DNA of 64,000 bases from contig NZ_NWVL01000002.1 of assembly GCF_002382885.1 (NCBI RefSeq), positions 160,945-224,944 on the forward strand, in the 5' to 3' direction. The translations under genes and the position numbers were made by a program. Positions within the stretch are counted from its first letter, which is position 1; every line of letters starts with the position of its first letter. Source of the DNA: Streptomyces sp. WZ.A104 (lineage in GTDB: Bacteria > Actinomycetota > Actinomycetes > Streptomycetales > Streptomycetaceae). Below the pieces are notes generated by a model, which was not told the origin of the DNA, ran no database searches, and worked only from the letters and a program-made list of their open reading frames with translations. Shown piece by piece: positions 19,532 through 29,154 of the stretch.

Positions 19532-21406
19532 CTACTTCTTGCCCTTGCTCTCCCCGGCGGACTCGTCGGTGGACAGGACGGAGATGAAGGCGTCCTGCGG
19601 CACCTCCACGTTGCCGACCATCTTCATCCGCTTCTTGCCCTCCTTCTGCTTCTCCAGCAGCTTCCGCTTACGGGAGATGTCACCGCCGTAGCACTTGGCG
19701 AGGACGTCCTTGCGGATGGCGCGGACGGTCTCACGGGCGATGACCCGGGAGCCGATGGCCGCCTGGATGGGCACCTCGAAGTTCTGCCGCGGGATGAGCT
19801 TCTGGAGCTTGGCGACGAGCCGGACACCGTACGCGTACGCCTTGTCCTTGTGGGTGACCGCGGAGAACGCGTCCACCTTGTCGCCGTGCAGCAGGATGTC
19901 GACCTTGACGAGGTGGGCCGACTGCTCGCCGGTGGGCTCGTAGTCGAGGGAGGCGTAACCCCGCGTCTTGGACTTCAGCTGGTCGAAGAAGTCGAAGACG
20001 ATCTCGGCGAGCGGCAGGGTGTAGCGGATCTCGACCCGGTCCTCGGAGAGGTAGTCCATGCCGAGCAGGGTGCCGCGCCGGCCCTGGCACAGCTCCATGA
20101 TCGCGCCGATGAACTCGCTGGGGGCCAGCACCGTGGCGCGCACGACCGGCTCGTGCACCTTGTCGATCTTCCCCTCGGGGAACTCGCTCGGGTTGGTGAC
20201 GATGTGCTCGGTGCCGTCCTCCATCTCGACCCGGTAGACCACGTTGGGCGCGGTGGCGATCAGGTCGAGGCCGAACTCGCGCTCCAGCCGCTCGCGGACC
20301 ACGTCCAGGTGGAGCAGGCCGAGGAAGCCGACGCGGAAGCCGAAGCCGAGCGCGGCGGAGGTCTCCGGCTCGTAGACCAGGGCGGCGTCGTTGAGCTGGA
20401 GCTTGTCGAGCGCCTCGCGCAGGTCGGGGTAGTCCGAGCCGTCCAGCGGATACAGCCCCGAGAAGACCATCGGCTTCGGGTCCTTGTAACCGCCCAGTGC
20501 CTCGGTCGCCCCGTTGCTCAGCGAGGTGATCGTGTCACCGACCTTGGACTGCCGCACGTCCTTCACACCGGTGATGATGTAGCCGACCTCGCCCACGCCG
20601 ATGCCGTCGGCCGGGGTCATCTCCGGGGAGGAGACGCCGATCTCCAGCAGCTCGTGGGTGGCGCCGGTCGACATCATCCTGATGCGCTCGCGCTTGTTGA
20701 GCTGACCGTCGACGACACGGACGTAGGTGACGACACCGCGATACGGGTCGTAGACCGAGTCGAAGATCATCGCGCGGGCAGCGGCGTCCGCGACCCCGAC
20801 CGGGGCCGGAACATCCCGCACGACCCGGTCGAGCAGCGCGTCCACGCCCACGCCGGTCTTGGCGGAGACCTTGAGCACGTCCTCGGGCTGGCAGCCGATG
20901 AGGTTGGCCAGCTCCTCGGAGAACTTCTCCGGCTGTGCGGCCGGCAGGTCGATCTTGTTGAGCACCGGGACGATGGTGAGGTCGTTCTCCATCGCCAGGT
21001 AGAGGTTGGCCAGTGTCTGGGCCTCGATGCCCTGAGCGGCGTCGACCAGCAGGACCGTGCCCTCGCAGGCCGCGAGCGAACGGGAGACCTCGTAGGTGAA
21101 GTCCACGTGGCCCGGGGTGTCGATCATGTTGAGGACGTGGGTCCGGCTCTGGTCCTCGCCCTCGGTGGGCGCCCAGGGCAGCCGGACCGCCTGGGACTTG
21201 ATGGTGATGCCGCGCTCGCGCTCGATGTCCATCCGGTCGAGGTACTGAGCACGCATCTGCCGCTGGTCGACCACTCCGGTCAGCTGAAGCATCCGGTCGG
21301 CGAGGGTCGACTTGCCGTGGTCGATGTGCGCGATGATGCAGAAATTGCGGATCAGCGCCGGGTCGGTACGGCTCGGCTCTGGCACGTTGGAAGGAGTCGC
21401 GGGCAC
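19532..21406 (-). CDS. lepA: Elongation factor 4 (LepA)
   Basis: 624 residues, a full-length LepA GTPase that back-translocates stalled ribosomes. The G1 motif AHIDHGKST lies at about 26-34, with the RGITIK switch [10 protein letters not shown]3 and NKIDLP G4 motifs in order. The EF-G-like domains and the LepA-specific C-terminal domain ([19 protein letters not shown] region, ending in a Lys/Gly-rich tail) are present. It is transcribed divergently from rpsT; pairing of lepA and rpsT is common in high-GC Gram-positives. The DNA encoding the final SKGKK is imperfectly repeated downstream of the stop. Confidence 0.97.
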   Translation of the reverse strand: MPATPSNVPEPSRTDPALIRNFCIIAHIDHGKSTLADRMLQLTGVVDQRQMRAQYLDRMDIERERGITIKSQAVRLPWAPTEGEDQSRTHVLNMIDTPGHVDFTYEVSRSLAACEGTVLLVDAAQGIEAQTLANLYLAMENDLTIVPVLNKIDLPAAQPEKFSEELANLIGCQPEDVLKVSAKTGVGVDALLDRVVRDVPAPVGVADAAARAMIFDSVYDPYRGVVTYVRVVDGQLNKRERIRMMSTGATHELLEIGVSSPEMTPADGIGVGEVGYIITGVKDVRQSKVGDTITSLSNGATEALGGYKDPKPMVFSGLYPLDGSDYPDLREALDKLQLNDAALVYEPETSAALGFGFRVGFLGLLHLDVVRERLEREFGLDLIATAPNVVYRVEMEDGTEHIVTNPSEFPEGKIDKVHEPVVRATVLAPSEFIGAIMELCQGRRGTLLGMDYLSEDRVEIRYTLPLAEIVFDFFDQLKSKTRGYASLDYEPTGEQSAHLVKVDILLHGDKVDAFSAVTHKDKAYAYGVRLVAKLQKLIPRQNFEVPIQAAIGSRVIARETVRAIRKDVLAKCYGGDISRKRKLLEKQKEGKKRMKMVGNVEVPQDAFISVLSTDESAGESKGKK

Positions 21407-21621
21407 GCAGGGTCCTGATTCTTGAGACGCCGAACGCCGTGTCTCGGGTCGATGTCGGGTCGGTCGGATCGATACGTAGGCTCCATCGTCCCACGCCTGC
21501 GGGACAGCGACCGGTTTGGGCCGGTCCGAGGGTGACTGCTACCGTGGACAGCTGTGCCTCGTGGCTCTCATCAGCGGCGTGGCGCACATAGAAGATCCAA
21601 CGAACCTGAAAAGGCTCTTTC

Positions 21622-21888
21622 GTGGCGAACATCAAGTCCCAGATCAAGCGGAACAAGACCAACGAGAAGGCGCGCCTGCGCAACAAGGCCGTCAAGTCGT
21701 CGCTCAAGACCGCGATCCGCAAGGCCCGCGAGGCCGTCGTCGCGGGTGACGTCGAGAAGGCCACCACGGCCGTCCGCGACGCCTCCCGTCAGCTCGACAA
21801 GGCTGTCTCGAAGGGTGTCATCCACAAGAACGCCGCCGCCAACAAGAAGTCGGCGCTGGCGTCCAAGGTTGCCTCCCTGCAGGCCTGA
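21622..21888 (+). CDS. rpsT: 30S ribosomal protein S20
   Basis: 88 residues, lysine/arginine/alanine-rich three-helix S20 ([34 protein letters not shown] at the N-terminus). It binds the 5' domain of 16S rRNA during 30S assembly. GTG 21622 is preceded by AAGG at about 7 nt. A strong hairpin follows at 22023-22070, so it is probably monocistronic. Confidence 0.98.
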   Translation: MANIKSQIKRNKTNEKARLRNKAVKSSLKTAIRKAREAVVAGDVEKATTAVRDASRQLDKAVSKGVIHKNAAANKKSALASKVASLQA

Positions 21889-22022
21889 GCTTCATCCCGA
21901 AGCTCACTGATGTGACCGCCGGAACGGACTCGACGGGCCCTCTCTCCCGTCCCTGACCGGCACCCCGCGCCGCACACCGAACCTGCGTTCGCCACGCGGG
22001 TGCGGCGCACCAAGAGTGTGAC

Positions 22023-22070
22023 CCGAAGCCCCGGTCTTCGATCTCCCCAGATCAAGGACCGGGGCTTCGG
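22023..22070. terminator. Terminator between rpsT and holA
   Basis: Perfect 14-bp arms ccgaagccccggtc (22023-22036) and gaccggggcttcgg (22057-22070), with a loop that itself contains a gatct/agatc inverted repeat. It lies between convergent rpsT and holA and can serve both directions. Confidence 0.85.
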
Positions 22071-22200
22071 CATGTGCATATCGGGCCCCGGGGTTGCCCC
22101 GGGATATACCTCCGGGGGATATCCAGGCCGTCCGGGGGCCTCCGGACGACGCGGGGACACCCAGCCCACCCAGGGACGCCCGGCCCACTCGGGGCATGCC

Positions 22201-22224
22201 CAGCCCGTCCGGCGCTTGAGGACG
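22201..22224. repeat. Dispersed Streptomyces intergenic repeat copy
   Basis: The sequence cagcccgtccggcgcttgag plus gacg matches, from memory, a short sequence found many times in intergenic DNA of Streptomyces chromosomes. Its function is unknown. Only one copy is obvious in this window. Confidence 0.45.
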
Positions 22225-22298
22225 GAACCGGCGCTCACAGGAGAGCCCGCACGCAACGGCGAACCTTATGGCGAACCGCCCACCGCGCCCCGAGAGGG

Positions 22299-23285
22299 CT
22301 ACCGCCCCGACCTCGCCGCCCGGGCGACCACGACGACGGCCTTCTCCAGGGCGTACTCGGGATCGTCCCCTCCACCCTTCACTCCCGCATCCGCCGCCGC
22401 CACGGCCCGCAGGGCCACCGCGACCCCGTCCGGCGTCCACCCCCGCATCTGCTGCCGCACCCGGTCGATCTTCCACGGAGGCATCCCCAGCTCCCGGGCG
22501 AGGTCGGCCGGCCGCCCGCCCCGCGCCGAGGACAGCTTCCCGATCGCCCGCACCCCCTGTGCCAGCGCACTGGTGATCAGCACGGGCGCGACCCCGGTCG
22601 ACAACGACCACCGCAGCGCTTCCAGCGCCTCCGCCGCCCGCCCCTCGACCGCCCGGTCGGCGACGGTGAACGACGACGCCTCCGCCCGCCCCGTGTAGTA
22701 ACGCCCGACGACCGCCTCGTCGATCGTGCCCTCGACATCCGCGATCAGCTGGGACACCGCACTGGCCAGCTCCCGCAGGTCGCTGCCGATGGAGTCGACC
22801 AGCGCCTGACAGGCCTCCGGTGTCGCGGACCGCCCATGGGTCCGGAACTCCGACCGTACGAACGAGAGCCGCTCGGCGGGCTTCGTGGTCTTCGGGCAGG
22901 CGACCTCCCGGGCACCCGCCTTGCGCGCCGCGTCCAGGAGCCCCTTGCCCTTGGCCCCGCCCGCGTGCAGCAGGACGAGCGTGATCTCCTCGACCGGCGC
23001 ACCGAGATACGCCTTGACGTCCTTGACCGTGTCCGCCGCGAGGTCCTGCGCATTGCGCACGATCACGACCTTGCGCTCGGCGAAGAGCGAGGGGCTGGTG
23101 AGCTCGGCGAGCGTGCCGGGCTGCAACTGGTCGGACGCCAGATCCCGTACGTCCGTATCGGCATCGGCAGCGCGCGCGGCCGCCACCACCTGCTGCACGG
23201 CACGGTCCAGGAGGAGGTCCTCCTGGCCCACGGCGAGCGTGACGGGGGCGAGCGGATCGTCGGTGGAATTCTTCCTGGTGGCCAT
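22299..23285 (-). CDS. holA: DNA polymerase III subunit delta
   Basis: 328 residues. It matches the HolA clamp-loader subunit that opens the beta sliding clamp. Typical segments are the N-terminal APVTLAVGQEDLLLDRAVQQVV, SPSLFAERKVVIVRNAQDL, the degenerate AAA+ region with VLLHAGGAKGKGLLDAARKAGA, and the C-terminal collar helix part (GGRPADLARELGMPPWKIDRVRQQ). The family lacks a functional Walker A site, as here. ATG 23285 starts the conserved region; upstream in-frame starts add non-conserved sequence. Confidence 0.94.
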   Translation of the reverse strand: MATRKNSTDDPLAPVTLAVGQEDLLLDRAVQQVVAAARAADADTDVRDLASDQLQPGTLAELTSPSLFAERKVVIVRNAQDLAADTVKDVKAYLGAPVEEITLVLLHAGGAKGKGLLDAARKAGAREVACPKTTKPAERLSFVRSEFRTHGRSATPEACQALVDSIGSDLRELASAVSQLIADVEGTIDEAVVGRYYTGRAEASSFTVADRAVEGRAAEALEALRWSLSTGVAPVLITSALAQGVRAIGKLSSARGGRPADLARELGMPPWKIDRVRQQMRGWTPDGVAVALRAVAAADAGVKGGGDDPEYALEKAVVVVARAARSGR

Positions 23286-23368
23286 CGCGATCCAGCATCC
23301 CACGGCCCACTGACAGCCGGGGCGCCCCACCGCCCGTCGCCCGGGAGCCCGTGTCCGAGAATGGGCGG

Positions 23369-23614
23369 GTGAGCGATGTGAGACACGTACTGGTGCTGCC
23401 CGACCGCGACGCCGCGGAGGAGGTGGCCGGGGAGCTGGCCGACCGCTTCGGGGTCACCGAGGAGCCTCAGCTCGTACGGGACGCCCTGGCCGGTGAGGAC
23501 GACGCCGAGGACGCCCAGTGGCTGGTGGTCGTGGAGGACGCGGCCGGGCGCCTGGACCCGGCCGCGCTGGACGCGTTCGTCGCGGAGTACGAGGGGTGGC
23601 TGGAGGCCCCGTAA
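23369..23614 (+). CDS. Small conserved hypothetical acidic protein
   Basis: About 81 residues, strongly acidic, with a clear strand-helix pattern (VRHVLVLPDRDAAEEVAGELADRFG, then DAQWLVVVEDAAGRLDPAALDAFVAEYEGWLE). No signal peptide or membrane segment is visible. GC3 bias is coding-like. It reads divergently from holA. GTG 23369 is the likely start, although the ATG-like start at 23351 is in frame. Family not recognised. Confidence 0.7.
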   Translation: MSDVRHVLVLPDRDAAEEVAGELADRFGVTEEPQLVRDALAGEDDAEDAQWLVVVEDAAGRLDPAALDAFVAEYEGWLEAP

Positions 23615-23692
23615 CCGGAGCCCCCGTAAGACCTCCCCGGGACTCCGCAGGGCCCGGCTCTCACACCCTGCCCGCACCCCGGCCCCGGCCCC

Positions 23693-24586
23693 TCACCCCC
23701 GGGGAACGGTCTGGATGTCCAGGTCGACGGCGATGCTGGAGCCCACCGCGGCGATCCCGCGCGCCAGCATCGTCTGCCAGGTGAGCGTGAAGTCCTCGCG
23801 GTGCAGTTCGGTGGTGGCCCGGCAGGCGGCACGCGGATCACCCTCCAGACCGTTGCCGAGACCGAGGTACCTCGTGTCCAGCGTCACCGTGCGGCTGACC
23901 CCGTGCAGGGTCAGCGCCCCGGTCACCCCCCAGCGGTTGCCGCCGCGGTGGACGAAGCGCTCGCTGTAGAACTCCAGCGTCGGGTAGCGGCCGACGTCGA
24001 GGAAGTCGCCGGAGCGCAGGTGGTCGTCGCGCATCTGCACATTGGTGTCGATCGACGCCGCGTCGATGATCACGTGCATGGCGGAGTCCTCCATGCGGTC
24101 GGCGATCCGGACCGCACCGGCGAAGGTGTTGAACCGGCCGTGGATGCGTGCCAGGCCGATGTGCCGGGCGGTGAAGCCGATCTGCGAGTGGTTCGGGTCG
24201 ATGTCCCATTCGCCGGGAGCGGGCAGCTGCTGGGGTTGGGCCACTTGGAGGGTCACATCTCCCAGGGTGGCGTGCGCCCCTTGGTCGACCGTCGCCGCGC
24301 CGTGGAACGGGGTGAAGCCCTCGGCCGTGACCGCGAGCCGGTACTCGCCCGCCGGGACCGTGGCCAGCACGCTGCCGAAGGGGTCCGTCTCGCCGCCCAC
24401 CACCTTGCGCCCCGCCCCGTCCGTGACGACGAACTCGGCCTGCTGGACAGGTTCGCTGACCGGGTCCAGCACCCGGCAACTGAGAACGCCCGCGGAACGG
24501 TGCACCCGGACTCCCGCGAGCGCCCCACCGCGCCCCGCGCCTGCCTGGCTCCTGCTTCCCTTGCTTCCCAGCCAACGGCCGAACAT
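23693..24586 (-). CDS. YceI-family lipid-binding-like protein with N-terminal carboxypeptidase-regulatory-like domain
   Basis: 297 residues. The C-terminal 180 residues are YceI-like (WDIDPNHSQIGFTARHIGLARIHGRF, IIDAASIDTNVQMRDDHLRSGDFLDVGRYPTLEF, VTGALTLHGVSRTVTLD), a lipocalin-type barrel that binds polyprenoid or amide ligands in homologues. Residues about 30-115 form a separate beta-sandwich of the carboxypeptidase regulatory/Cna-B kind (GVLSCRVLDPVSEPVQQAEFVV ... VPAGEYRLAVTAEGFTP). There is no classical signal peptide. ATG 24586 follows GGAGAAG. The fusion is recurrent in actinomycetes, and its function is unknown. Confidence 0.88.
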   Translation of the reverse strand: MFGRWLGSKGSRSQAGAGRGGALAGVRVHRSAGVLSCRVLDPVSEPVQQAEFVVTDGAGRKVVGGETDPFGSVLATVPAGEYRLAVTAEGFTPFHGAATVDQGAHATLGDVTLQVAQPQQLPAPGEWDIDPNHSQIGFTARHIGLARIHGRFNTFAGAVRIADRMEDSAMHVIIDAASIDTNVQMRDDHLRSGDFLDVGRYPTLEFYSERFVHRGGNRWGVTGALTLHGVSRTVTLDTRYLGLGNGLEGDPRAACRATTELHREDFTLTWQTMLARGIAAVGSSIAVDLDIQTVPRG

Positions 24587-24748
24587 CTTCTCCGAACCCC
24601 CAGGGGCGCTTCGCACTTCAGGGCCCCTGACAGATGGACGTCGTTGTCGGAACAGCGGCCCGCCGACGAGCATGCATTCGATCACTGTTGCGGCGTTCGA
24701 GGCAAACGGAGTGCATCGTAAGGTCTTGTGCCGAGCTGTACGCAGGTG

Positions 24749-25738
24749 TTACCTAAGGTCCGAATTTCCGTCCCCCGGGAAGCGTCCCCGGACCTCGGGA
24801 ACCCGGGAGAGCCGCAGCCCGAAGTGGTCCCGGTAGGCGGCCAGCACCTCCTCGTCCGTGGCCAGCTCCGTACGGTGCCGCTCGCCGCCGACCGTGGTGA
24901 TCAGGGCCCGCCGGCTCAAGGTCACCCGCCCGGTATCCGTGCACCGCGAGCACACCAGGGAGCGGGTGAAGTGGGAGTCCGGCGAGGTGCGGTGGTACCA
25001 GGCCCCGCCCCGGAACTCCGTCAGCGTCCGCGGCCGCAGGTCCAGCCGGAACTGCCGCGAGCCGCCGCGCAGCAGATCCAGGTCCCCCTCCGGCGCCGCC
25101 CGGAACCGGAACACACCCCGGGGGTCCTCCTGTTCCGTCAAGTCCGCCAGCGCCAGCGGCCTCAGCGCGTGGTCGCCGAACCCGACGTCCGCCAGCCAGG
25201 GCCCCGTACCGTCCTCGGTCTCCACCCGCAGTGCCATGTGGTCGTACGGGATGCCCAGGCGGCCGCCGTCACCGAAGACGCGGGCCTGGAGCAGGCTCAC
25301 CCGGAAGCCGAGCGCCCGCAGCAACGCGCCGAACGCGCCGTTCAGTTCGTAGCAGAAGCCGCCCCTCCCGCCGATCACCTTGTCCAGAAGGGCCTGTTCC
25401 TCCAGCACGATGTCCTCACCGAGGTGAATCGACAGGTTCTCGAAGGGCACGGACAGCAGGTGCCTGCGCTGGAGCTCGCGCAGCGCCTCGATGTCGGCCC
25501 GCGCCGGCCGGTCCGCGCCGATCCGGTCGAGATAGGCGCGGACCGTGCCGTCCGTGACACCGTCGGCCCCGGAGCGGCCGGGGCCCCTGGTCGACGCGAG
25601 CGAGGCTGCCGAGGCAGTCGAGGCATCGGAAGCGGCTGAGGTGGTCCACGCAGCTGAAGCGCCTGAGGTGGTCGACGCATCAGAGGCAGCTGAGGTGGTC
25701 GAGGCATCGGAGGTCGGGTGTGGCTGTGGCAAGGTCAT
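24749..25738 (-). CDS. Arylamine N-acetyltransferase with repetitive N-terminal extension
   Basis: 329 residues. The NAT catalytic triad is visible: Cys in RGGFCYELNGAFG (about 129), His in PYDHMAL (about 167) and Asp in WLADVGFGD (about 184). The enzyme transfers acetyl groups from acetyl-CoA to arylamines or hydrazines, or an amide-synthase variant closes ansamycin rings. The core begins near residue 62. The first 50 residues are a Ser/Ala/Thr repeat of about nine residues (DASTTSAAS-like), encoded by imperfect 27-bp DNA repeats at roughly 25600-25725. No alternative ATG/GTG start lies closer to the core. Confidence 0.9.
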   Translation of the reverse strand: MTLPQPHPTSDASTTSAASDASTTSGASAAWTTSAASDASTASAASLASTRGPGRSGADGVTDGTVRAYLDRIGADRPARADIEALRELQRRHLLSVPFENLSIHLGEDIVLEEQALLDKVIGGRGGFCYELNGAFGALLRALGFRVSLLQARVFGDGGRLGIPYDHMALRVETEDGTGPWLADVGFGDHALRPLALADLTEQEDPRGVFRFRAAPEGDLDLLRGGSRQFRLDLRPRTLTEFRGGAWYHRTSPDSHFTRSLVCSRCTDTGRVTLSRRALITTVGGERHRTELATDEEVLAAYRDHFGLRLSRVPEVRGRFPGDGNSDLR

Positions 25739-25842
25739 GGCCCCAGTCTGGTCCGTCCAGAACTCGCGCGCTCGCCTGGTGCTCCGGTCCTAGGCCCCCC
25801 GCCCGAGGCGCCGCACGGTGATCGCTGTCTAGCGTGTCGGCC

Positions 25843-26304
25843 ATGACCGACCACGATCCCGCACGCACCCGGGAACAGCGCAAACAGGACGTCTTCGACC
25901 ACCTCCGGCAGGACGAGGACGCGTGGGTGGCTACGGCGTCCTCGGACGGCGTCCCCACGCTGGTGCCGTTGTCGTTCCTCTGGGACGACGCCACCGGCAC
26001 GCTGGTGATGTCGACACGACGGACCAACCCGACCGCCGTCAACGTGACCCCCGGCGGCCCGGTCAGGGTGACCCTCGGCCCCACCCGCGACGTGGTGCTC
26101 ATCGAAGGCGAGGCGGAGATCGTGGAGGGGGCGGACCTCCCCACAGCCGTGGGCGACGCCTTCGCCACGAAGCTCCGGTGGGACCCGCGCCGCCGCTCCC
26201 CCTGGGTGTTCCTGCGCATCACCCCCCAGACCGTGCGCGCCTGGCGCGAGGTGAACGAACTCACCGACCGCGACCTCATGCTCGCCGGGAAGTGGCTGGT
26301 CTGA
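25843..26304 (+). CDS. Pyridoxamine 5'-phosphate oxidase family (PPOX-class) flavin/F420-binding protein
   Basis: 153 residues, a split-barrel protein of the PPOX class. The core reads AWVATASSDGVPTLVPLSFLWDDATGTLVMSTRRTNPTAVNV, then a strand pair VLIEGEAEIVEG and the C-terminal DPRRRSPWVFLRITPQTVRAWRE. Actinobacterial members of this type often bind F420 or FMN; which one cannot be read here. ATG 25843 is favoured by the conserved start. It is divergent from the NAT gene with about 100 bp between them. Confidence 0.85.
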   Translation: MTDHDPARTREQRKQDVFDHLRQDEDAWVATASSDGVPTLVPLSFLWDDATGTLVMSTRRTNPTAVNVTPGGPVRVTLGPTRDVVLIEGEAEIVEGADLPTAVGDAFATKLRWDPRRRSPWVFLRITPQTVRAWREVNELTDRDLMLAGKWLV

Positions 26305-26410
26305 CCCGCACGGTCCGGCCCCGCAGGCGGCACGGGGGCACAACGCGCGAGCGGAGCGGCGGGCGGACGCCAGGCGAACGGCGGACGGCAGGCGGACGGC
26401 AGGCGGCAGG

Positions 26411-26452
26411 CGGCGGACGGCGGACGGCGGACGGCGGACGGCGGACGGCGGA
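26411..26452. repeat. 7-bp microsatellite, six copies
   Basis: cggcgga is repeated six times without interruption at 26411-26452, flanked by related degenerate copies from 26370. It lies between the PPOX gene and the 3' end of comEC, and is probably a slippage product. Confidence 0.9.
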
Positions 26453-26479
26453 CGAACGGCGGGACAGACTCCGGCGGTG

Positions 26480-29154
26480 TCATGACCGGCCCACCGCCCG
26501 CAGCTCCTTCCCGGCGCCCGTCACCGCGATCGGGCCGTCGGTGTCGGTGCGCAGGACCCGGGCCCCGGCGCCCCTGAGCGCATCGACCGTACGGGGCGCG
26601 GGGTGGCCGTACGGGTTGTCCGCCCCGCAGGAGATGAGCGCCAGCCTCGGCCGTGCTCTGTGCAACAGCCCCGCGTCTTGGAACGCCGAACCGTGGTGGG
26701 CCACCTTGAGGACATCCACTCGGCCCGGTGCCGCCCGGCTGCGCAGCAATTCCCGCTGGGCCGGAGGCTCCAGGTCCCCCAGGAGCAACAGGGTCAGCCC
26801 TCCTGCCGCCCGTACGTGCAGGGTGACGCTGGAGTCGTTCGGTTCGCGCACGGCAACCGCCCCGGCCCCCTTCCGCCCCGCTCTCCCGGGTCCGTCGCGC
26901 GGCCACAGCACCCGCCAGTCGACCGGGCCCGCCCGGCGGTGCTCACCGGCCACGGCCCGCACCGTCTTGACCCGTGCCGCGGCCGCTGCCCGCCGCACGA
27001 ACGCGGCCTGTTCGGGAGGTTCTTCAGGCTCGTCGTCTGGATCGCGCCCACCGTCCTGCCCCGGAGCACACCAGGCAGCCCACGCACATGGTCGGCGTGG
27101 AAGTGAGTGAGAACCACGAGCGGCACCCGGGTGACTCCGAGATCGCGCAAACACCGGTCGACCGCACGGGGATCGGGCCCGGCGTCGACGACCACTCCCG
27201 TGCCCTCCCCCGCCGCGAGCACCATCGCATCGCCCTGCCCGACATCGCAGAGCGCGAACGCCCAGTCCGGCGGCGGCCATCCGGTCATGATCCGGGTGAG
27301 AGGGACTGGTCGAAGCACCACCAGGACGAGGAGCAGCCCGACGGCCGCACACAGCCAGGGGCGACGGGCAAGCCGGGGTAGCACGAGCACTGTCAGGACC
27401 GTGAGACCGGCCAGCAGCGCCGCGCCCGTCCAGCCTCCGGGCCACTCCGCCTCGGCCCCGGGCAGGCCCGCCCCCGTACGGGCGACGGTGGCGATCCAGC
27501 CGACCGGCCAGCCCGCGACCTCGGCCAGCAACTCGGCCACCGGCATGGAAACCGGGGCGACCGCGAGGGCCGCGAACCCGAGCACCGTCGCGGGCGCCAC
27601 CGCGAACTCCGCCAGCAGGTTGCACGGAACCGCCACCAGGCTGACCCGCGAGGCGAGGACCACCACCACCGGCGCGCACACGGCCTGCGCGGCCGCCGCG
27701 GCTGCCAGCACCTCGGCGAGTCGGCCCGGCACCCGCCGGGCCTGGAGTGCGGCACTCCACCGGGGCGCGAGCGTCAACAACGCGCCGGTCGCCAGGACCG
27801 ACAGCAGGAACCCATAACTCCGGGCCAGCCACGGGTCGTACAACACCAGGAGGACAACCGCCGCCGCCAGAGCGGGGATCAGGGACCTCCGGCGCCCGGT
27901 CCCGATCGCGAGAAGGGTGATAAGGCCGCACGTGGCCGCGCGCAGCACGCTCGGCTCCGGGCGGCACACCACGATGAACATCAGCGTCAGCGCACCGCCG
28001 ATCACTGCGGTCCCCCGCAAGGTGATGCCGAACCTGGGTGCCAGGCCACGCCGTTCGCTGCTCAGCGCCGCCCCCGGCGGACCGATGAGGAGGAAGAGGA
28101 GAATCGAGAGATTCGCCCCGGAAACGGAGAGCAGGTGCGTCAGGTCGGTCGCCTTGAAGGCGTCGTGCAGCTCGGGCGAGACCCTGGAGGTGTCACCGAC
28201 GACCAGCCCCGGCAGCAACGCCCGCGCGTCCGCGTCGAGACCGTCCGTCGCCTCCCGCAGTCCGGCGCGCAGCTCCCCCGCAGCGCGCTGGATCCATGTC
28301 GGCGGCCCCGTGATCCGCGGCACGCCCGCACCGTCCACCCTCAGGACGGCGGCGAGGCGTTCACCCTCGTGCAACGGTGGCGAGAGCCGACCGCTGACCC
28401 GGAGCCGGGTGGACGGCAACACCTGCTGCCAGTCCTCCCGGTGGTCGCCGACCGGAACCATGAGCAGCACCGGCGTACGTACCCGGGAGCCCCGGCCGTC
28501 GGGCGCCACCATCTCAATGACATCGGCGTCGATCAGGAGAAGGGCCGGGGCGCTGTGGTTGCCCCGCACAGCCGGACGGGCCGGGCGCGGATCGGCGGTC
28601 ACCCGCACCTCGGCCTCGACCCGCGCGTCCTCCTGCGCCAGCCCCGGAACGGGACCGCGCCGCACATCGGCCCCATGGAACCCCGCCACGGCCGCACCCG
28701 CCGCCGCGCAGAGCAGAACGGCCCCGGCAGCGGCAGCGGCCCCGGGCCCGACGCCCCTCCTCTCCCGAGAAGGTGCCCGAAAGGCGACTACCAGCAGAAC
28801 GAGCGCCGGTACGGCACAGGCGACGACCACCACGGCCGCCCAGCGCCCCGGCAGCCTCAGGGCCCACGCCGCGGCCGCCCAGGTCGCCAGGGCGGGCGGG
28901 ACGAGCCGCAGGTCCACGGGCCCCTCCGCCCGAGAAGCCCTCTCCCCCGGCACCCCCACGGCACCGCCACTCGCGCCCGCACCAGCAGCCGTGTCCGCAC
29001 CACTCTCCGTACGGGAACCCTCATCGCGATCCGTACCCAGACCCGGACTCGAACCCGGGCCCGGACCCGGACTCGGACTCGAACCCGGGCCCGGAACCGG
29101 AACCGGAACCGGACTCCAACCAAGGGGCCTCTGCCGGGCCCACAGGCCACTCAT
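26480..29154 (-). pseudogene. comEC: ComEC/Rec2 DNA-uptake channel, frameshifted as read
   Basis: The gene spans about 890 codons in two frames. The first (start 29154) carries an N-terminal Pro/Gly/Ser repeat, the DUF4131 region, and the multi-helix competence domain (DLTHLLSVSGANLSILLFLL). It continues into the metallo-beta-lactamase domain (LCDVGQGDAMVL, LTHFHADHVRGLPGV) until GAIQTTSL. Past that point it turns into arginine-rich nonsense ending at 26794. The neighbouring frame then continues the protein (EEPPEQAAFVRRAAAAARVK ... LLLLGDLEPPAQRELL ... LKVAHHGSAF ... LISCGADNPYGHP) to 26480. The change, near 27015-27035, needs one extra base and no slippery heptamer is present. It is either a real inactivation or a base-call error. 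The start overlaps the comEA stop in ATGA. Confidence 0.85.

Larger units (their letters stand above)
21889..22298. other. Intergenic region after rpsT with terminator and dispersed repeat
   Basis: No gene is supported. It contains the terminator at 22023-22070, several short palindromic GC runs (for example ggatatacctccgggggatatcc around 22110), and at 22201-22224 a copy of the cagcccgtccggcg-ttgaggacg sequence often seen between Streptomyces genes. Confidence 0.6.

Noticed and set aside
27015..27035. Programmed ribosomal frameshift in comEC
   Set aside because: The junction has no slippery heptamer or clear downstream stimulatory structure, and comEC is not known to be recoded.
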